A stretch of 38,789 nt of DNA from Acidimicrobiia bacterium (GTDB taxonomy: Bacteria > Actinomycetota > Acidimicrobiia > Spongiisociales > UBA5794), in contig JASJBC010000042.1 of NCBI GenBank assembly GCA_030066715.1, forward strand, positions 1 through 38,789, read 5' to 3'. Position 1 is the stretch's first letter. Every line of letters starts with the position of its first letter. The notes beneath the pieces were generated by a model. It made no database searches and had not been told where the DNA came from. It saw nothing but the letters and a program-made list of their open reading frames with translations. A program made the translations under genes and the position numbers. Positions 23,238 through 31,488 of the stretch are shown here, piece by piece.

Positions 23238-24616
23238 GGACGTCCCGCCCACCATTCGTCGAGAAGGCGGTATGCCTCCTCCGGCTCATAAGGGCCGTGG
23301 TCGATCCGGTGCTCCGTCAGCAGGCGCATCGCCGCCCCCACGTCGGGTCCCGGGGCGATTCCGAGGTAGGACATGACCTCGTTGCCATCAATCGGGGGAC
23401 GCAAAGCGTCGAGTTCCTCCTGTTGCCGCAACTCGGTGATCCGCTCTTCCAACTCGTCGATGCGGCGCGCGATTGCATTGGCGCGCTTGCGACTTCGGGT
23501 TGTGACGTCACAGCGCACCAGTTCGTTGAGCAGCGGCAGCAGATCGCCGGCGTCCCGCACGTAGCGGCGTACCGCCGAGTCGGTCCATCCCATCTTGTAC
23601 GTGTGCGGGCGCATGTGTAGAAACACGAGTTGGGAGACGTCCTTGATTGTGTCCTTGGGGTAGCGAAGCTCACGCATCCGCTTGCGCGTCATGCGGGCCC
23701 CCACTACCTCATGGTGGTGGAACGTGACGCCTCCCTCACCGAACTCTCTGGTCGCCGGTTTCCCGACATCGTGAAACAGCGCGGCAAGGCGCAGTGTCTC
23801 TTTGGCGGATGTCTTGGCCACTACGGCAACCGTGTGGGCCAGGACATCCTTGTGGTGGTGCACCGGGTCCTGTTCCAGCTGGAGCGCGGCCAATTCGGGG
23901 AGAAACTCGTCGGCGAGACGGGAGTCGACGAGCCCCCACAGTCCGTCTGCCACATGGGCACCGACCATCAGCCGGTTCAGCTCGTCGCGGATTCGCTCTG
24001 CCGAGATGATCCCGATGCGCTCCCGCATTCTGGAGACGGCCGCCACCGCCTCGGGATCCGGGGTGAAGCCCAGCGAGGCGACAAAGCGGTAGAGCCGCAG
24101 CATCCGCAGCGGATCGTCGCCGAATGACACCTCAGGATCGATCGGCGTCCGCAACACCTGTGCCGCAAGATCGGCGAGCCCGTGGAACGGGTCGACCATC
24201 TCCGGGGGTCCGCCGGTCAACCGCACCGCCATCGCGTTCACGGTGAAGTCGCGCCGTGACAAATCGGTTTCGATATCTCGCGAGAACTCCACCCGAGGCT
24301 TGCGGCTGTCCTCGCGATAGACGTCGCTGCGGAAAGTCGTTATCTCGAACACCTCACCGGCCTTGGTTGCGCCGATGGTCCCGAAGGCCTCCCCCACCCG
24401 GTACACCCCGTCCGCCCATCCTTCGAGCAGATCGGCAACGGGTTCCGGGTGGGCGTCGGTGGCGAAGTCCAGATCCTTGGTCTCGGAGCCGAGGAAGGCG
24501 TCACGAACGCTGCCGCCCACCAGGTAGAGCTGATAACCGGCCGCCTCGAAGCGCTCCCCGAGGAGCTGAGCGGCCGATCCCTCCGCAAACAGCCCGGCCA
24601 GCCGCGGCGGAATCAT
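23234..24616 (-). CDS. cca: CCA tRNA nucleotidyltransferase (polyA polymerase family)
   Basis: 460 residues. It adds or repairs the 3' CCA of tRNA from CTP and ATP. Class II nucleotidyltransferase motifs: LYLVGGSVRDAFLG (residues 31-44), KDLDFAT with the catalytic Asp pair (D48, D50), and DLSRRDFTVNAMA. A later EDxxR-type motif is SFGDDPLRMLRLYRFVASLGF. A C-terminal HD domain (HHHKDVLAHTV, then ALFHDVGKP) suggests phosphohydrolase activity in addition. It corresponds by position to the mycobacterial pcnA near the sigM-dnaA block. The ATG overlaps the rnhA stop (ATGA); longer upstream frame is the shadow of rnhA. Confidence 0.94.
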   Translation of the reverse strand: MIPPRLAGLFAEGSAAQLLGERFEAAGYQLYLVGGSVRDAFLGSETKDLDFATDAHPEPVADLLEGWADGVYRVGEAFGTIGATKAGEVFEITTFRSDVYREDSRKPRVEFSRDIETDLSRRDFTVNAMAVRLTGGPPEMVDPFHGLADLAAQVLRTPIDPEVSFGDDPLRMLRLYRFVASLGFTPDPEAVAAVSRMRERIGIISAERIRDELNRLMVGAHVADGLWGLVDSRLADEFLPELAALQLEQDPVHHHKDVLAHTVAVVAKTSAKETLRLAALFHDVGKPATREFGEGGVTFHHHEVVGARMTRKRMRELRYPKDTIKDVSQLVFLHMRPHTYKMGWTDSAVRRYVRDAGDLLPLLNELVRCDVTTRSRKRANAIARRIDELEERITELRQQEELDALRPPIDGNEVMSYLGIAPGPDVGAAMRLLTEHRIDHGPYEPEEAYRLLDEWWAGRP

Positions 24617-25203
24617 TCCTCCCGCCACCTTGCGGCGAGCGCATCCGCATACTCGTTCCAGCGGAAGCCGACGTGGGCCTTGATCCACTTCAGCTTCAGT
24701 TCGGGGCGGCGTTTGTACCCCGCATAGACCTGTTTGACCAGGTCCAAGTTCTCCACCGGGCCGGATTTGCGCTTCCACCCTCGCTTCTCCCAACCCTCCG
24801 CCCACTCGGTGATCGTGCGTACGGCGAGGTTCGAGTCCGAATAGACCGTCACGGGGGTTCCGGTGGGGATCACCTCCAGGGCGGCGAGCAGTGCGGTGAG
24901 CTCCATGCGATTGTTGGTTGTGTCCGGGTCGTGCCCGTGCCGCTCTGCGATGATCTCGTCGTCGACGACGTAGACGACACCCCAGCCGCCGGGACCGGGA
25001 TTGGGAACGGAGCTGCCGTCGGTGAACACTCCCGTGGTCGGGTCCGCGTCGGCGTTGGTGCCCCCACTCGGCGCCGTCCCGGTCGTCGGCTTGGCGTCAC
25101 GGCACGATCGGCACTGTTTGGGGACCCATCCCGGGTAGCGATCCAGCACGCTTTGGGGCAGCGAGAAGGAGTCGCCGCAGTCACGGCAGATAAAGTCGGG
25201 CAT
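24613..25203 (-). CDS. rnhA: Ribonuclease HI with N-terminal zinc ribbon
   Basis: 196 residues. The RNase H domain (about 58-190) has VFTDGSSVPNPGPGGWG (Asp62), NNRMELTALLAAL (Glu101), VTVYSDSNLAV (Asp123) and KAHVGFRWNEYADALA (His177, Asp187), the full catalytic set. It degrades RNA in RNA-DNA hybrids. Residues 1-35 add two CxxC pairs (Cys6/9 and Cys31/34), a zinc ribbon not found in standard RNase HI. A linker rich in Thr/Gly/Ala joins them. The start codon follows TACGCT at 8 nt and the gene may be leaderless. It is the first gene of a pair with cca. Confidence 0.9.
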   Translation of the reverse strand: MPDFICRDCGDSFSLPQSVLDRYPGWVPKQCRSCRDAKPTTGTAPSGGTNADADPTTGVFTDGSSVPNPGPGGWGVVYVVDDEIIAERHGHDPDTTNNRMELTALLAALEVIPTGTPVTVYSDSNLAVRTITEWAEGWEKRGWKRKSGPVENLDLVKQVYAGYKRRPELKLKWIKAHVGFRWNEYADALAARWREE

Positions 25204-25230
25204 AGACCCGCAGCGTAATGCGATCGAGTG

Positions 25231-25287
25231 CCGGATCTAGGACTCTTGGAAAACCCTGCCGTTGCTTCCTGCGAGCCCTAGATCCGG
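25231..25287. repeat. Long inverted repeat between pilT and rnhA
   Basis: CCGGATCTAGG (25231-25241) is perfectly complemented by CCTAGATCCGG (25277-25287). Inside, CTC (25243-25245) and GAG (25273-25275) extend the stem after one mismatch. This gives 14 pairs and a 27-nt loop. It lies 9 bp after the pilT stop and about 28 bp before rnhA. There is no T-run, so it is not a standard terminator. Possibly a processing hairpin or a mobile-element remnant. Confidence 0.6.
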
Positions 25288-25296
25288 ACAGTCGGT

Positions 25297-26385
25297 TCAG
25301 GCAGTGCGCAGACCGGTCTTCTGCGCGGCCATCCTGAAGTCGGTTGGGTGCGATGCGTTGTTCAGCGCCTCCTCGAAGGTGATCACGCCATCGCGGAAGT
25401 ACTGAAGAAGGCATTGATCGAACGTCTTCATCCCGTAGTAGGCGCCCTCCGACATGACCTCTTCGAGCCGGTTCGTCAACTCGGGATCCATGATGTAGTC
25501 GAAGGTCCGATCGGTCTCGGTGAGCACTTCCGTAGCCGGGATACGTCCCGAGCCGTCTGCGGCAGACACCAGCCGCTGGCTCACGATCGCCTTGATGTTC
25601 TGCCCAAAACGCAACCTCATCTGATGGTGCCGGTGCGGCTCGAAGACCTCGATGAGCCGCGTCACCGTCTCGACAGCGTCCTTGGTGTACATCGCAGCGA
25701 GAACGAGGTGGCCTGTCTCTGCGGCATAGAGGGCTGCTTCGATCGTCTCGGCATTGCGCAGCTCGCTGACCATGATGACGTCGGGGTCCTGGCGGAGGAT
25801 GCGACGCAGGCCGTCGGCGAAGTTGCCGGTGTCGACGCCGACCTCACGCTGCGAGACGATCGCCATCTTGTCGCGGTGGAGCATCTCGATCGGATCCTCC
25901 AGCGTCACGACGCTCACCCGCCGGGTCGAGTTGATTTCGTCGAGCATTGCGTTGAGGCTCGTGGTCTTCCCGGAGCCCGACGATCCGGTGACTATGACCA
26001 GCCCGCGATCCTGCTTGCAGACACGGCCGACGGCCTCGGGGAGCCCGAGTTCGACAAAGCCTTTGCTGCCGGCAACGACCGCACGCACCACCAGTGCGAT
26101 CGAGCCACGCTGGCGATACACGTTCACCCGGAACCTGCCGAGGCTGGCGGTGCCGTAGCCAAAGTCGGCCTCCCCCTCTTCCTCGAAGATGGCTCGGGTC
26201 TTGTCATCCATCAGGGTCTCTGCCCACTCCCTCGTGTCCTCCGGATTCACCTTGGGAAGCTCAGAGAAGTGGAGATGCCCATCGATTCGGTACGCCGGTG
26301 GTGACCCCACCTTGAGGTGCAGATCGGAGGCCCCGATCTCGGCGAGCTTGCCAAGAAGAGCATCGAGAGTCGGCAGTTGTTCCAT
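25297..26385 (-). CDS. pilT: PilT-type ATPase (type IV pilus retraction)
   Basis: 362 residues. The N-terminal PilT domain (LDALLGKLAEIGASDLHLKVGSPPAYRIDG) is followed by the ATPase core. Walker A is GSSGSGKTT (134-142), with an Asp box around TLEDPIEMLH, a Walker B near DPDVIMVSELRNAETI (a variant of the usual V-G-E-x-R-D) and the TGHLVLAAMYT motif. It would power pilus retraction and twitching. No pilus genes lie near it. The Walker B variation (SELRN for GEMRD) is worth noting. The start is the second ATG (26385), placed 6 nt after GGGGA; the ATG at 26391 is an alternative. Confidence 0.9.
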   Translation of the reverse strand: MEQLPTLDALLGKLAEIGASDLHLKVGSPPAYRIDGHLHFSELPKVNPEDTREWAETLMDDKTRAIFEEEGEADFGYGTASLGRFRVNVYRQRGSIALVVRAVVAGSKGFVELGLPEAVGRVCKQDRGLVIVTGSSGSGKTTSLNAMLDEINSTRRVSVVTLEDPIEMLHRDKMAIVSQREVGVDTGNFADGLRRILRQDPDVIMVSELRNAETIEAALYAAETGHLVLAAMYTKDAVETVTRLIEVFEPHRHHQMRLRFGQNIKAIVSQRLVSAADGSGRIPATEVLTETDRTFDYIMDPELTNRLEEVMSEGAYYGMKTFDQCLLQYFRDGVITFEEALNNASHPTDFRMAAQKTGLRTA

Positions 26386-26406
26386 CGTCATTCCCCGGTC
26401 ACTATC

Positions 26407-26425
26407 GGTGGCGAATCCCGCCACC
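26407..26425 (-). promoter_or_regulatory. Hairpin in the pilT upstream region
   Basis: GGTGGCG, 5 nt, CGCCACC: a perfect 7-bp stem 21 bp before the pilT start on the minus strand. It may influence translation or be an operator. Confidence 0.35.
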
Positions 26426-26579
26426 CTCTGTGGTATCAGTGACGGTATCGGTCGCTGCCGCCACCCACTTGAACGATGCTTGGGCCATTTCCGGGCGGGG
26501 CGGCAGAGGCCCCCCGGGACCCGGTTAACGTGGTCGTTGAACCGCCGCACCGGCGGCACATCGGGCGAGGGACAACCCG

Positions 26580-27365
26580 ATGTGGAGAGGGAATGAGAGA
26601 CTGATGGCGCTTGCCGATCAGCCTGCAACGGTCAGCCAACGCGGACAATGGCCGGGCAGGGTAACGCTGCGCAGAGGGTGGGCCAGAGCGGAGGCACGCC
26701 CCTGGAATGACGATGAGCCCAAGGCGGCTCTTCGTCTGCTTCGTGGTGGGCCCTCATTCCTCGAGGCCTGTGCGTCACGGCTCCTCGACCTCGGAGTGAC
26801 CGGAGTCATGTCGCCACCCCTTCCGCTCAACTCGCAGCGTTCCTGGACTCAGGCCGGCTTTGCGCCTTTCATCGACCTCGCCCTGATGCGAAAGTCGCTC
26901 GAGAACACAACCGGGGCGCCGGACCATCTCGTGGTGGAACGTCCCGATACCGACATCGAGGATCTGCTGAACATCGATGCGGCAGCGTTCCCGCCGTTCT
27001 GGCGTTTCAACCGTGGCGCACTCGAGGAGGCAATCGGGGCGACCTCACGCTCGACGACGCTGACCATTCTCGGCAGCGGAGGAACCCCGATCGCCTATGC
27101 GGTCGTCGGTTTCGGAAGCGCCATCGCCTATCTGCAACGTGTGGCGGTCGAACCCGAGTGGCAGGGCCACGGCATGGGCCGTTCGCTGGTTCGTGTCGTT
27201 GCCAGGAAGGCCAGGTCCTCCGGGGCGAAGGTACTCCTCCTCAACACGCAGATGGACAACCACTCCGCCATCGGCCTCTATGAGGACGAGGGATTCATCC
27301 AACTGCCGGAACCGCTGACGCTGCTGCAATACCCTCCCGAGGAGACAAAACCCCGACCCGGGTAA
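26580..27365 (+). CDS. GNAT-family acetyltransferase
   Basis: 261 residues. The C-terminal half (about 115-245) is the GNAT fold: a DIEDLLNIDAAAFPPFW front helix, then AYLQRVAVEPEWQGHGMGRSLV, where Q/R-x-x-G-x-G/A is the acetyl-CoA loop (EWQGHGMGRSLV), then the NTQMDNHSAIGLYEDEGF C-terminal motif. The N-terminal part is unrelated sequence, about 110 residues. In mycobacteria the corresponding position near mviN holds other genes, so no specific role is claimed. The ATG at 26580 has the better Shine-Dalgarno; 26604 is an in-frame alternative. It is read toward the pseudokinase gene, 13 bp away. Confidence 0.85.
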   Translation: MWRGNERLMALADQPATVSQRGQWPGRVTLRRGWARAEARPWNDDEPKAALRLLRGGPSFLEACASRLLDLGVTGVMSPPLPLNSQRSWTQAGFAPFIDLALMRKSLENTTGAPDHLVVERPDTDIEDLLNIDAAAFPPFWRFNRGALEEAIGATSRSTTLTILGSGGTPIAYAVVGFGSAIAYLQRVAVEPEWQGHGMGRSLVRVVARKARSSGAKVLLLNTQMDNHSAIGLYEDEGFIQLPEPLTLLQYPPEETKPRPG

Positions 27366-27378
27366 TCTCGGCCTCGTA

Positions 27379-28686
27379 GTGGCTCCACAACTCCCCGACA
27401 GATATCAAACACAGGTGCGGCTGGGTCGCGATGGCGACATCGACGAATGGCTCGCCACCGACACTGCGCTCGACCGGCCCGTTCTGGTGCGTGTCCTCGA
27501 TGCCGACGCCAGCCCCGCTCGCGTTGCCGAGTTCGTGACGACAACGCGCGCCGCCGCCACCGTCGAGCATGTGCACCTCGCCGGCGTCTACGAGGTCGCA
27601 GAATCCCCCGCCGGGGGCGCTCACGCAGCCATCGAGTGGAACGGTGGAGTTTCGATCGCCGACCGGCTCGCCGCCGGGGAGACGCTGCCGGTCTCCGAGT
27701 TCCTTCCCAACGCCGCGGGTCTCGCCGAGGGGCTCGCCGAACTCCACGCTGCCGGGGTCATTCATGGAGCCATCGACCCGGGAGCCATAGTGTTCTCCGC
27801 CGCCCACCCGGCGAAGCTCAGCTCGTACGGGCGACGCCGTCTCTCTCACCGTCCCGGCAAGGACACCGTTGCCCTGGCCCGGGCGCTGCGGATTGCGGTC
27901 ACCGGCTCCTCGAGCCCGGCGATCCGACCCTCCCACCTAGTCGACGGGCTGCCCGCCTCCGTAGACGATGCGATCAGGAAAGCTGAAGCCGGGGAGTACG
28001 ACGCCCGCGCCCTCGGTGCGGCCCTGCGCGCCATTCCCTCCACACTGCCCCCATCGCGTCGATCCGGGTGGTCGTGGCGATGGGTGATCCCGGCCGCCAT
28101 GCTCCTCATCAGCGCAGTCGTCATCGCCGGAATCGGGCTGGCCATCGACGTCGACCCCGACTCTCCATTCCTGTTTCCGGCCACTCCCCCGGTGACTCGC
28201 GACGTGACGACGACGGTCACCACGCCGGCGTCGACGACGACAACCCTGCCTGAAGTGGCTCCAGGAGTGCTCAGCGCCGAGCCATCGGTCTACGACCCGT
28301 TTGGCGACCAGAGCGAGCGGGAGCGGGACTTGCCCAACCTCATCGATGGTGACTTCTCCACGACATGGCGGACCGAGCGCTACTTCGATCCGCTCCCCCG
28401 CATCAAGGAAGGTGTCGGGGTGACGTTCCGGGTCAGCGGAGCCCCCGGAGCCGTCGAGATTCGGGCCACGCCGAACACGGGGTATTCCATCCTCTGGGCA
28501 GAGACGATCCCGGCCGACTTCACGTCGTGGGAACCGATCGGCTCCGGCACGGTCTTCGACGCACCGGCGGAGCTGCAACTCCCCGACCGTGACGGTGGTG
28601 TCTGGCTGCTCTGGCTGACCGACCTTCCCGAGCAGGCCGTCGACGAGTTCTTCTCGGAACTCTCGGAAGTCACCTTCTCGGCATGA
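27379..28686 (+). CDS. Membrane-anchored pseudokinase with extracytoplasmic discoidin-like domain
   Basis: 435 residues in three parts. (1) Residues 1-220: Ser/Thr-kinase fold without catalytic residues. The invariant Lys is Arg38 (VLVRVL), the catalytic loop reads VIHGAIDPGAIVF in place of H-R-D, and the DFG motif is SSYG. (2) One membrane helix, about 234-256. (3) An outer domain with a Thr-rich linker (VTTTVTTPASTTTT) and a beta-sandwich typical of F5/8-type C domains (LIDGDFSTTWRTERYFD, then WLLWLTDLPE). The layout equals the C-terminal part of mycobacterial MviN (MurJ), whose pseudokinase recruits the FhaA adaptor to control peptidoglycan synthesis. Here the MurJ flippase part is absent and the gene stands directly before sigM. 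The start is a GTG at 27379. Confidence 0.85.
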   Translation: MAPQLPDRYQTQVRLGRDGDIDEWLATDTALDRPVLVRVLDADASPARVAEFVTTTRAAATVEHVHLAGVYEVAESPAGGAHAAIEWNGGVSIADRLAAGETLPVSEFLPNAAGLAEGLAELHAAGVIHGAIDPGAIVFSAAHPAKLSSYGRRRLSHRPGKDTVALARALRIAVTGSSSPAIRPSHLVDGLPASVDDAIRKAEAGEYDARALGAALRAIPSTLPPSRRSGWSWRWVIPAAMLLISAVVIAGIGLAIDVDPDSPFLFPATPPVTRDVTTTVTTPASTTTTLPEVAPGVLSAEPSVYDPFGDQSERERDLPNLIDGDFSTTWRTERYFDPLPRIKEGVGVTFRVSGAPGAVEIRATPNTGYSILWAETIPADFTSWEPIGSGTVFDAPAELQLPDRDGGVWLLWLTDLPEQAVDEFFSELSEVTFSA

Positions 28687-28718
28687 CACCGCGGCGCTAA
28701 CGCGCCAGAATCCCCTCC

Positions 28719-29291
28719 ATGACCAGCCGGGCCGCAGAAGATGTTGCGCTCCTCAATCGCTATCTCGGCGGCGACATGGCCGCCTTCGACGAGCTGGTAC
28801 GAGCTCATGAGGATCGTGTCTTCGCCATTTGCCTCCGCATGATGAGTGATCGCGATGCGGCTCTCGACGCAGTCCAGGAGACGTTTCTCACCGTCTTCCG
28901 CAAAGCCGATCGTTACGAGGCCAAGGCGGCGTTCAGCACCTGGCTCTATCGGGTGACGGTCAACACCTGCTACGACTTGCTGCGCAAGGCGAAACGGCGT
29001 CGCACCGAACCGCTTCCGGAAACCGCCGACCCACCCGACCGGCAGAGCGGCGATGCCTTTGCTGCGGTCGAGCTCCGCCCCGACATCGAGGAGGCCCTGG
29101 CAGCCGTGCCGACAGAATTCCGCTCCGCCGTGGTTCTCGTCGATCTCGAGGGCTTGTCCCTCGAACAGGCCTCGCAGATACTCGATGTCCCGGTCGGAAC
29201 GATCAAGTCACGAGTATTCCGCGGCAGAAAGCAGCTAGCCAAGAGTCTTGGGAACCTCAGAGCGGGTTCGCAACATCAAAGAGACGAATGA
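28719..29291 (+). CDS. sigM: ECF-type RNA polymerase sigma factor, SigM-like
   Basis: 190 residues. Region 2 (AAFDELVRAHEDRVFAICLRMMSDRDAALDAVQETFLTVFRKA) binds the -10 and core polymerase. Region 4 (LSLEQASQILDVPVGTIKSRVFRGRKQLAK) recognises the -35. The position between pseudokinase and trxB equals that of mycobacterial sigM. The stop overlaps the start of the next gene (ATGA at 29288-29291), the usual sigma/anti-sigma coupling. The -10 region before the ATG is poor, so it may be autoregulated by an ECF promoter that I cannot define. Confidence 0.93.
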   Translation: MTSRAAEDVALLNRYLGGDMAAFDELVRAHEDRVFAICLRMMSDRDAALDAVQETFLTVFRKADRYEAKAAFSTWLYRVTVNTCYDLLRKAKRRRTEPLPETADPPDRQSGDAFAAVELRPDIEEALAAVPTEFRSAVVLVDLEGLSLEQASQILDVPVGTIKSRVFRGRKQLAKSLGNLRAGSQHQRDE

Positions 29292-30208
29292 AGATGCACG
29301 AACACGATCAAGAGCTGATCATGGCTCTCGCCGAGGGCACCCTCGACGGTGCCGTCGCGGCCACGGCCGCTGCGGAGATTGCCGCGTGTGGCGAGTGCTC
29401 TGCCGACCTCGAACTGCAGCGCTTCGCTCTCGAGGCGATTGCCGCGGCCCCCGATGTGTACCTGACCGCAACCGAGTCCGCTCAGCTGCACTCGAACCTC
29501 GCGCAGCAGCTGGGTGTCACTGCGCCGGCCCCAGTGCGCCCGCGGCGACGGTTCGCTTGGGCTAGGTGGGCTCCGGTGGCGGGGGTGGCAGCCGTCTTCG
29601 TCCTCCTCGTCGCATTGGGCCCGGGCCTCATGACTGCAGGAGACAGTGACGACGCGAGCGACGAAGTCGTGGCGGGTGTGGCTACGACGGCCGCTACCGA
29701 CTTTGCGGCGACCGAAGCGCCGGCCGCGGAAATGGCCCCGCAGGAGCGCGGCGACGACGCGGCCGATGGTGGGGCGAGCCTCTCCGCGATCGAGGACGCA
29801 GCGGCGACGACCGCAGCTCCGGAGACGACGGCCGCTCCGACCGAGACGACGACGAGCGCGGACAGTGAGGGACTCGAGCACCTCGTCTTCCTCGGCTCCG
29901 TGGAGGAAGTCGACACAGAGGCCCTCGTCGAGCTGCTTGCTGCACGAGACCCGGAGACCTTGGCGCTGTCCGACGACGCAAAGAGTGTCGATCCGTTCTT
30001 CCTCGACTGCCTGCTGGAGACGGCCTCGGCCGAGACCGCAGCCGAACGCGGCATCGTCCCCGAGAGCGTTCCCTTCATCCTCGGCACGGTCACCGACGCC
30101 GCCGGGCAGGAGCTCGTGTTGGTCGCATATGCGCCGGATGACGTCACCGAAACGGTGTTCGTCCTCCACGTCCCCTTTGGCTGCGAGGTCGTGGAGACGC
30201 TGCCCTAG
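29288..30208 (+). CDS. Membrane-anchored anti-sigma factor, RsmA-like
   Basis: 306 residues. N-terminal cytoplasmic region with LIMALAEGTLDGAVAATAAA followed by EIAACGECSADL, in place of the zinc-binding H-x3-C-x2-C of anti-sigma domains; the His position is Glu here. A membrane helix follows at about 93-114 (VAGVAAVFVLLVALGPGLM). Then comes a long extracytoplasmic region with Thr/Glu/Ala-rich low-complexity sequence and a C-terminal domain with two Cys (LDCLLE and FGCEVVE) that may form a disulphide. It should hold the sigma factor at the membrane. The ATGA overlap fits co-translation. Given the trxB-trxA genes just downstream, a redox trigger is plausible, as for other Cys-containing anti-sigma factors, but unproven. 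Confidence 0.85.
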   Translation: MKMHEHDQELIMALAEGTLDGAVAATAAAEIAACGECSADLELQRFALEAIAAAPDVYLTATESAQLHSNLAQQLGVTAPAPVRPRRRFAWARWAPVAGVAAVFVLLVALGPGLMTAGDSDDASDEVVAGVATTAATDFAATEAPAAEMAPQERGDDAADGGASLSAIEDAAATTAAPETTAAPTETTTSADSEGLEHLVFLGSVEEVDTEALVELLAARDPETLALSDDAKSVDPFFLDCLLETASAETAAERGIVPESVPFILGTVTDAAGQELVLVAYAPDDVTETVFVLHVPFGCEVVETLP

Positions 30209-30231
30209 ACGACACCCGGCGGGGCTCTGAC

Positions 30232-30237
30232 TAATCT
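30232..30237 (+). promoter_or_regulatory. -10 element of the small membrane-protein gene
   Basis: TAATCT is followed by 8 nt and the ATG at 30246; a GTG at 30240 is too close. This supports the ATG as start. Confidence 0.4.
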
Positions 30238-30245
30238 GCGTGGGG

Positions 30246-30533
30246 ATGAACGACTTTCCAACACAGATAGCCGACTTCCTAGAGGACACCGCCACGAAGA
30301 TCCGCTCGCTGACGGTCGATCGGCTCGCCTCAGCAGCGAAATGGACCGGCGTCGGCATCGTGGCCCTCCTGCTTGGATTCGTCCTCGTCATCTTCCTCGT
30401 CGTTGGTCTCGTCCGCCTGCTCGCCGGTCTGGTGGGTATGCAGTGGGCCTACACGATCATTGGGGGATTATTTGTGGTCGCCGGGATGTTCTTATGGAGG
30501 CTTCGCATCCCGCGCGAGGCGTCACAGGACTGA
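30246..30533 (+). CDS. Small two-helix membrane protein (phage-holin-like superfamily)
   Basis: 95 residues. A hydrophilic N-terminus (DFPTQIADFLEDTATKIRSLTVDRLASA) is followed by two membrane helices: TGVGIVALLLGFVLVIFLVVGLVRLL and WAYTIIGGLFVVAGMFLW, ending in a short charged tail. It resembles the DUF1469/holin-like small proteins commonly encoded next to trxB in this gene block. The function is unknown. It ends 21 bp before trxB on the same strand. Confidence 0.7.
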   Translation: MNDFPTQIADFLEDTATKIRSLTVDRLASAAKWTGVGIVALLLGFVLVIFLVVGLVRLLAGLVGMQWAYTIIGGLFVVAGMFLWRLRIPREASQD

Positions 30534-30554
30534 ACACACACAAAGGACCGAACG

Positions 30555-31484
30555 ATGACTGAGAAGGTCGTTATCGTCGGCTCGGGACCCGCCGGGCTCA
30601 CGGCCGCCATCTACACGTCTCGCGCCGATCTCTCGCCGTTGATGATCGAGGGGATGGAACGCGGCGGACAGCTCATGCTCACGACCGACGTCGAGAACTA
30701 CCCCGGCTTCCCCGACGGAATTCTCGGCCCGGAGCTGATGGAGGGATTCCGCAAGCAAGCGGAACGGTTCAACACTCGCATCATGAGCTACAACGTGACC
30801 AAGGTCGATTTCTCGCAGCGACCGTTCAAACTGTGGGTCGAGGACGACCTCTACGAGGCGGACACTGTGATCATCTCCACTGGGGCCTCGGCTCGGTGGC
30901 TCGGTCTCGAGAGCGAGACCAGGCTCCGCGGTCACGGGGTCTCGGCGTGTGCGACCTGTGACGGGTTCTTCTTCCGCGGCAAGGAAATCGCCGTGGTCGG
31001 TGGCGGTGACAGTGCCGCCGAAGAGGCCCTCTTCCTCACCAAGTTCGCTTCCAAGGTCTACGTGATCCACCGGCGCGATGAGCTCCGGGCCTCCAAGATC
31101 ATGGCGAACCGTGTTCTGGAGCACGAGAAGATCGAGGTCATTTGGGACACTGTGGTCGAAGAGGTGCTCGGTGATGACGTAGTCACGGGACTGCGGATCA
31201 GAAACCGGGTGACCGAGGAGGTCTCTGAACTCGCCGTCGAAGGCCTGTTCTTGGCCATCGGTCACACCCCCAATACGAAGATCTTCGAGGGCCAGCTGGA
31301 TCTCGACGATCAGGGCTACATCATCATCGGGGAGAACACGATGACATCGGTCCCCGGCGTGTTTGCGGCGGGAGATGTCACCGATCACGTGTACCGTCAG
31401 GCGATCACGGCCGCAGGTATGGGATGTCAGGCCGCGATCGACGCTGAGCGTTGGCTCGACGCAATTGAGGAACAGGAAGGTTAG
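30555..31484 (+). CDS. trxB: Thioredoxin reductase
   Basis: 309-residue flavoprotein that uses NADPH to reduce thioredoxin. FAD-binding [18 protein letters not shown] (residues 7-24), redox-active CATCDG (Cys132/135), NADPH-binding [15 protein letters not shown], and the C-terminal FAD contact [10 protein letters not shown]. Length is typical. The ATG is behind AAGGA. trxA starts 4 bp after its stop, so both are made from one mRNA. Confidence 0.97.
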   Translation: MTEKVVIVGSGPAGLTAAIYTSRADLSPLMIEGMERGGQLMLTTDVENYPGFPDGILGPELMEGFRKQAERFNTRIMSYNVTKVDFSQRPFKLWVEDDLYEADTVIISTGASARWLGLESETRLRGHGVSACATCDGFFFRGKEIAVVGGGDSAAEEALFLTKFASKVYVIHRRDELRASKIMANRVLEHEKIEVIWDTVVEEVLGDDVVTGLRIRNRVTEEVSELAVEGLFLAIGHTPNTKIFEGQLDLDDQGYIIIGENTMTSVPGVFAAGDVTDHVYRQAITAAGMGCQAAIDAERWLDAIEEQEG

Positions 31485-31488
31485 GAGC

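Noticed and set aside
25231-25287. Intrinsic terminator between pilT and rnhA
   Set aside because: The stem is strong, but the loop is 27 nt and no T-run follows on either strand.
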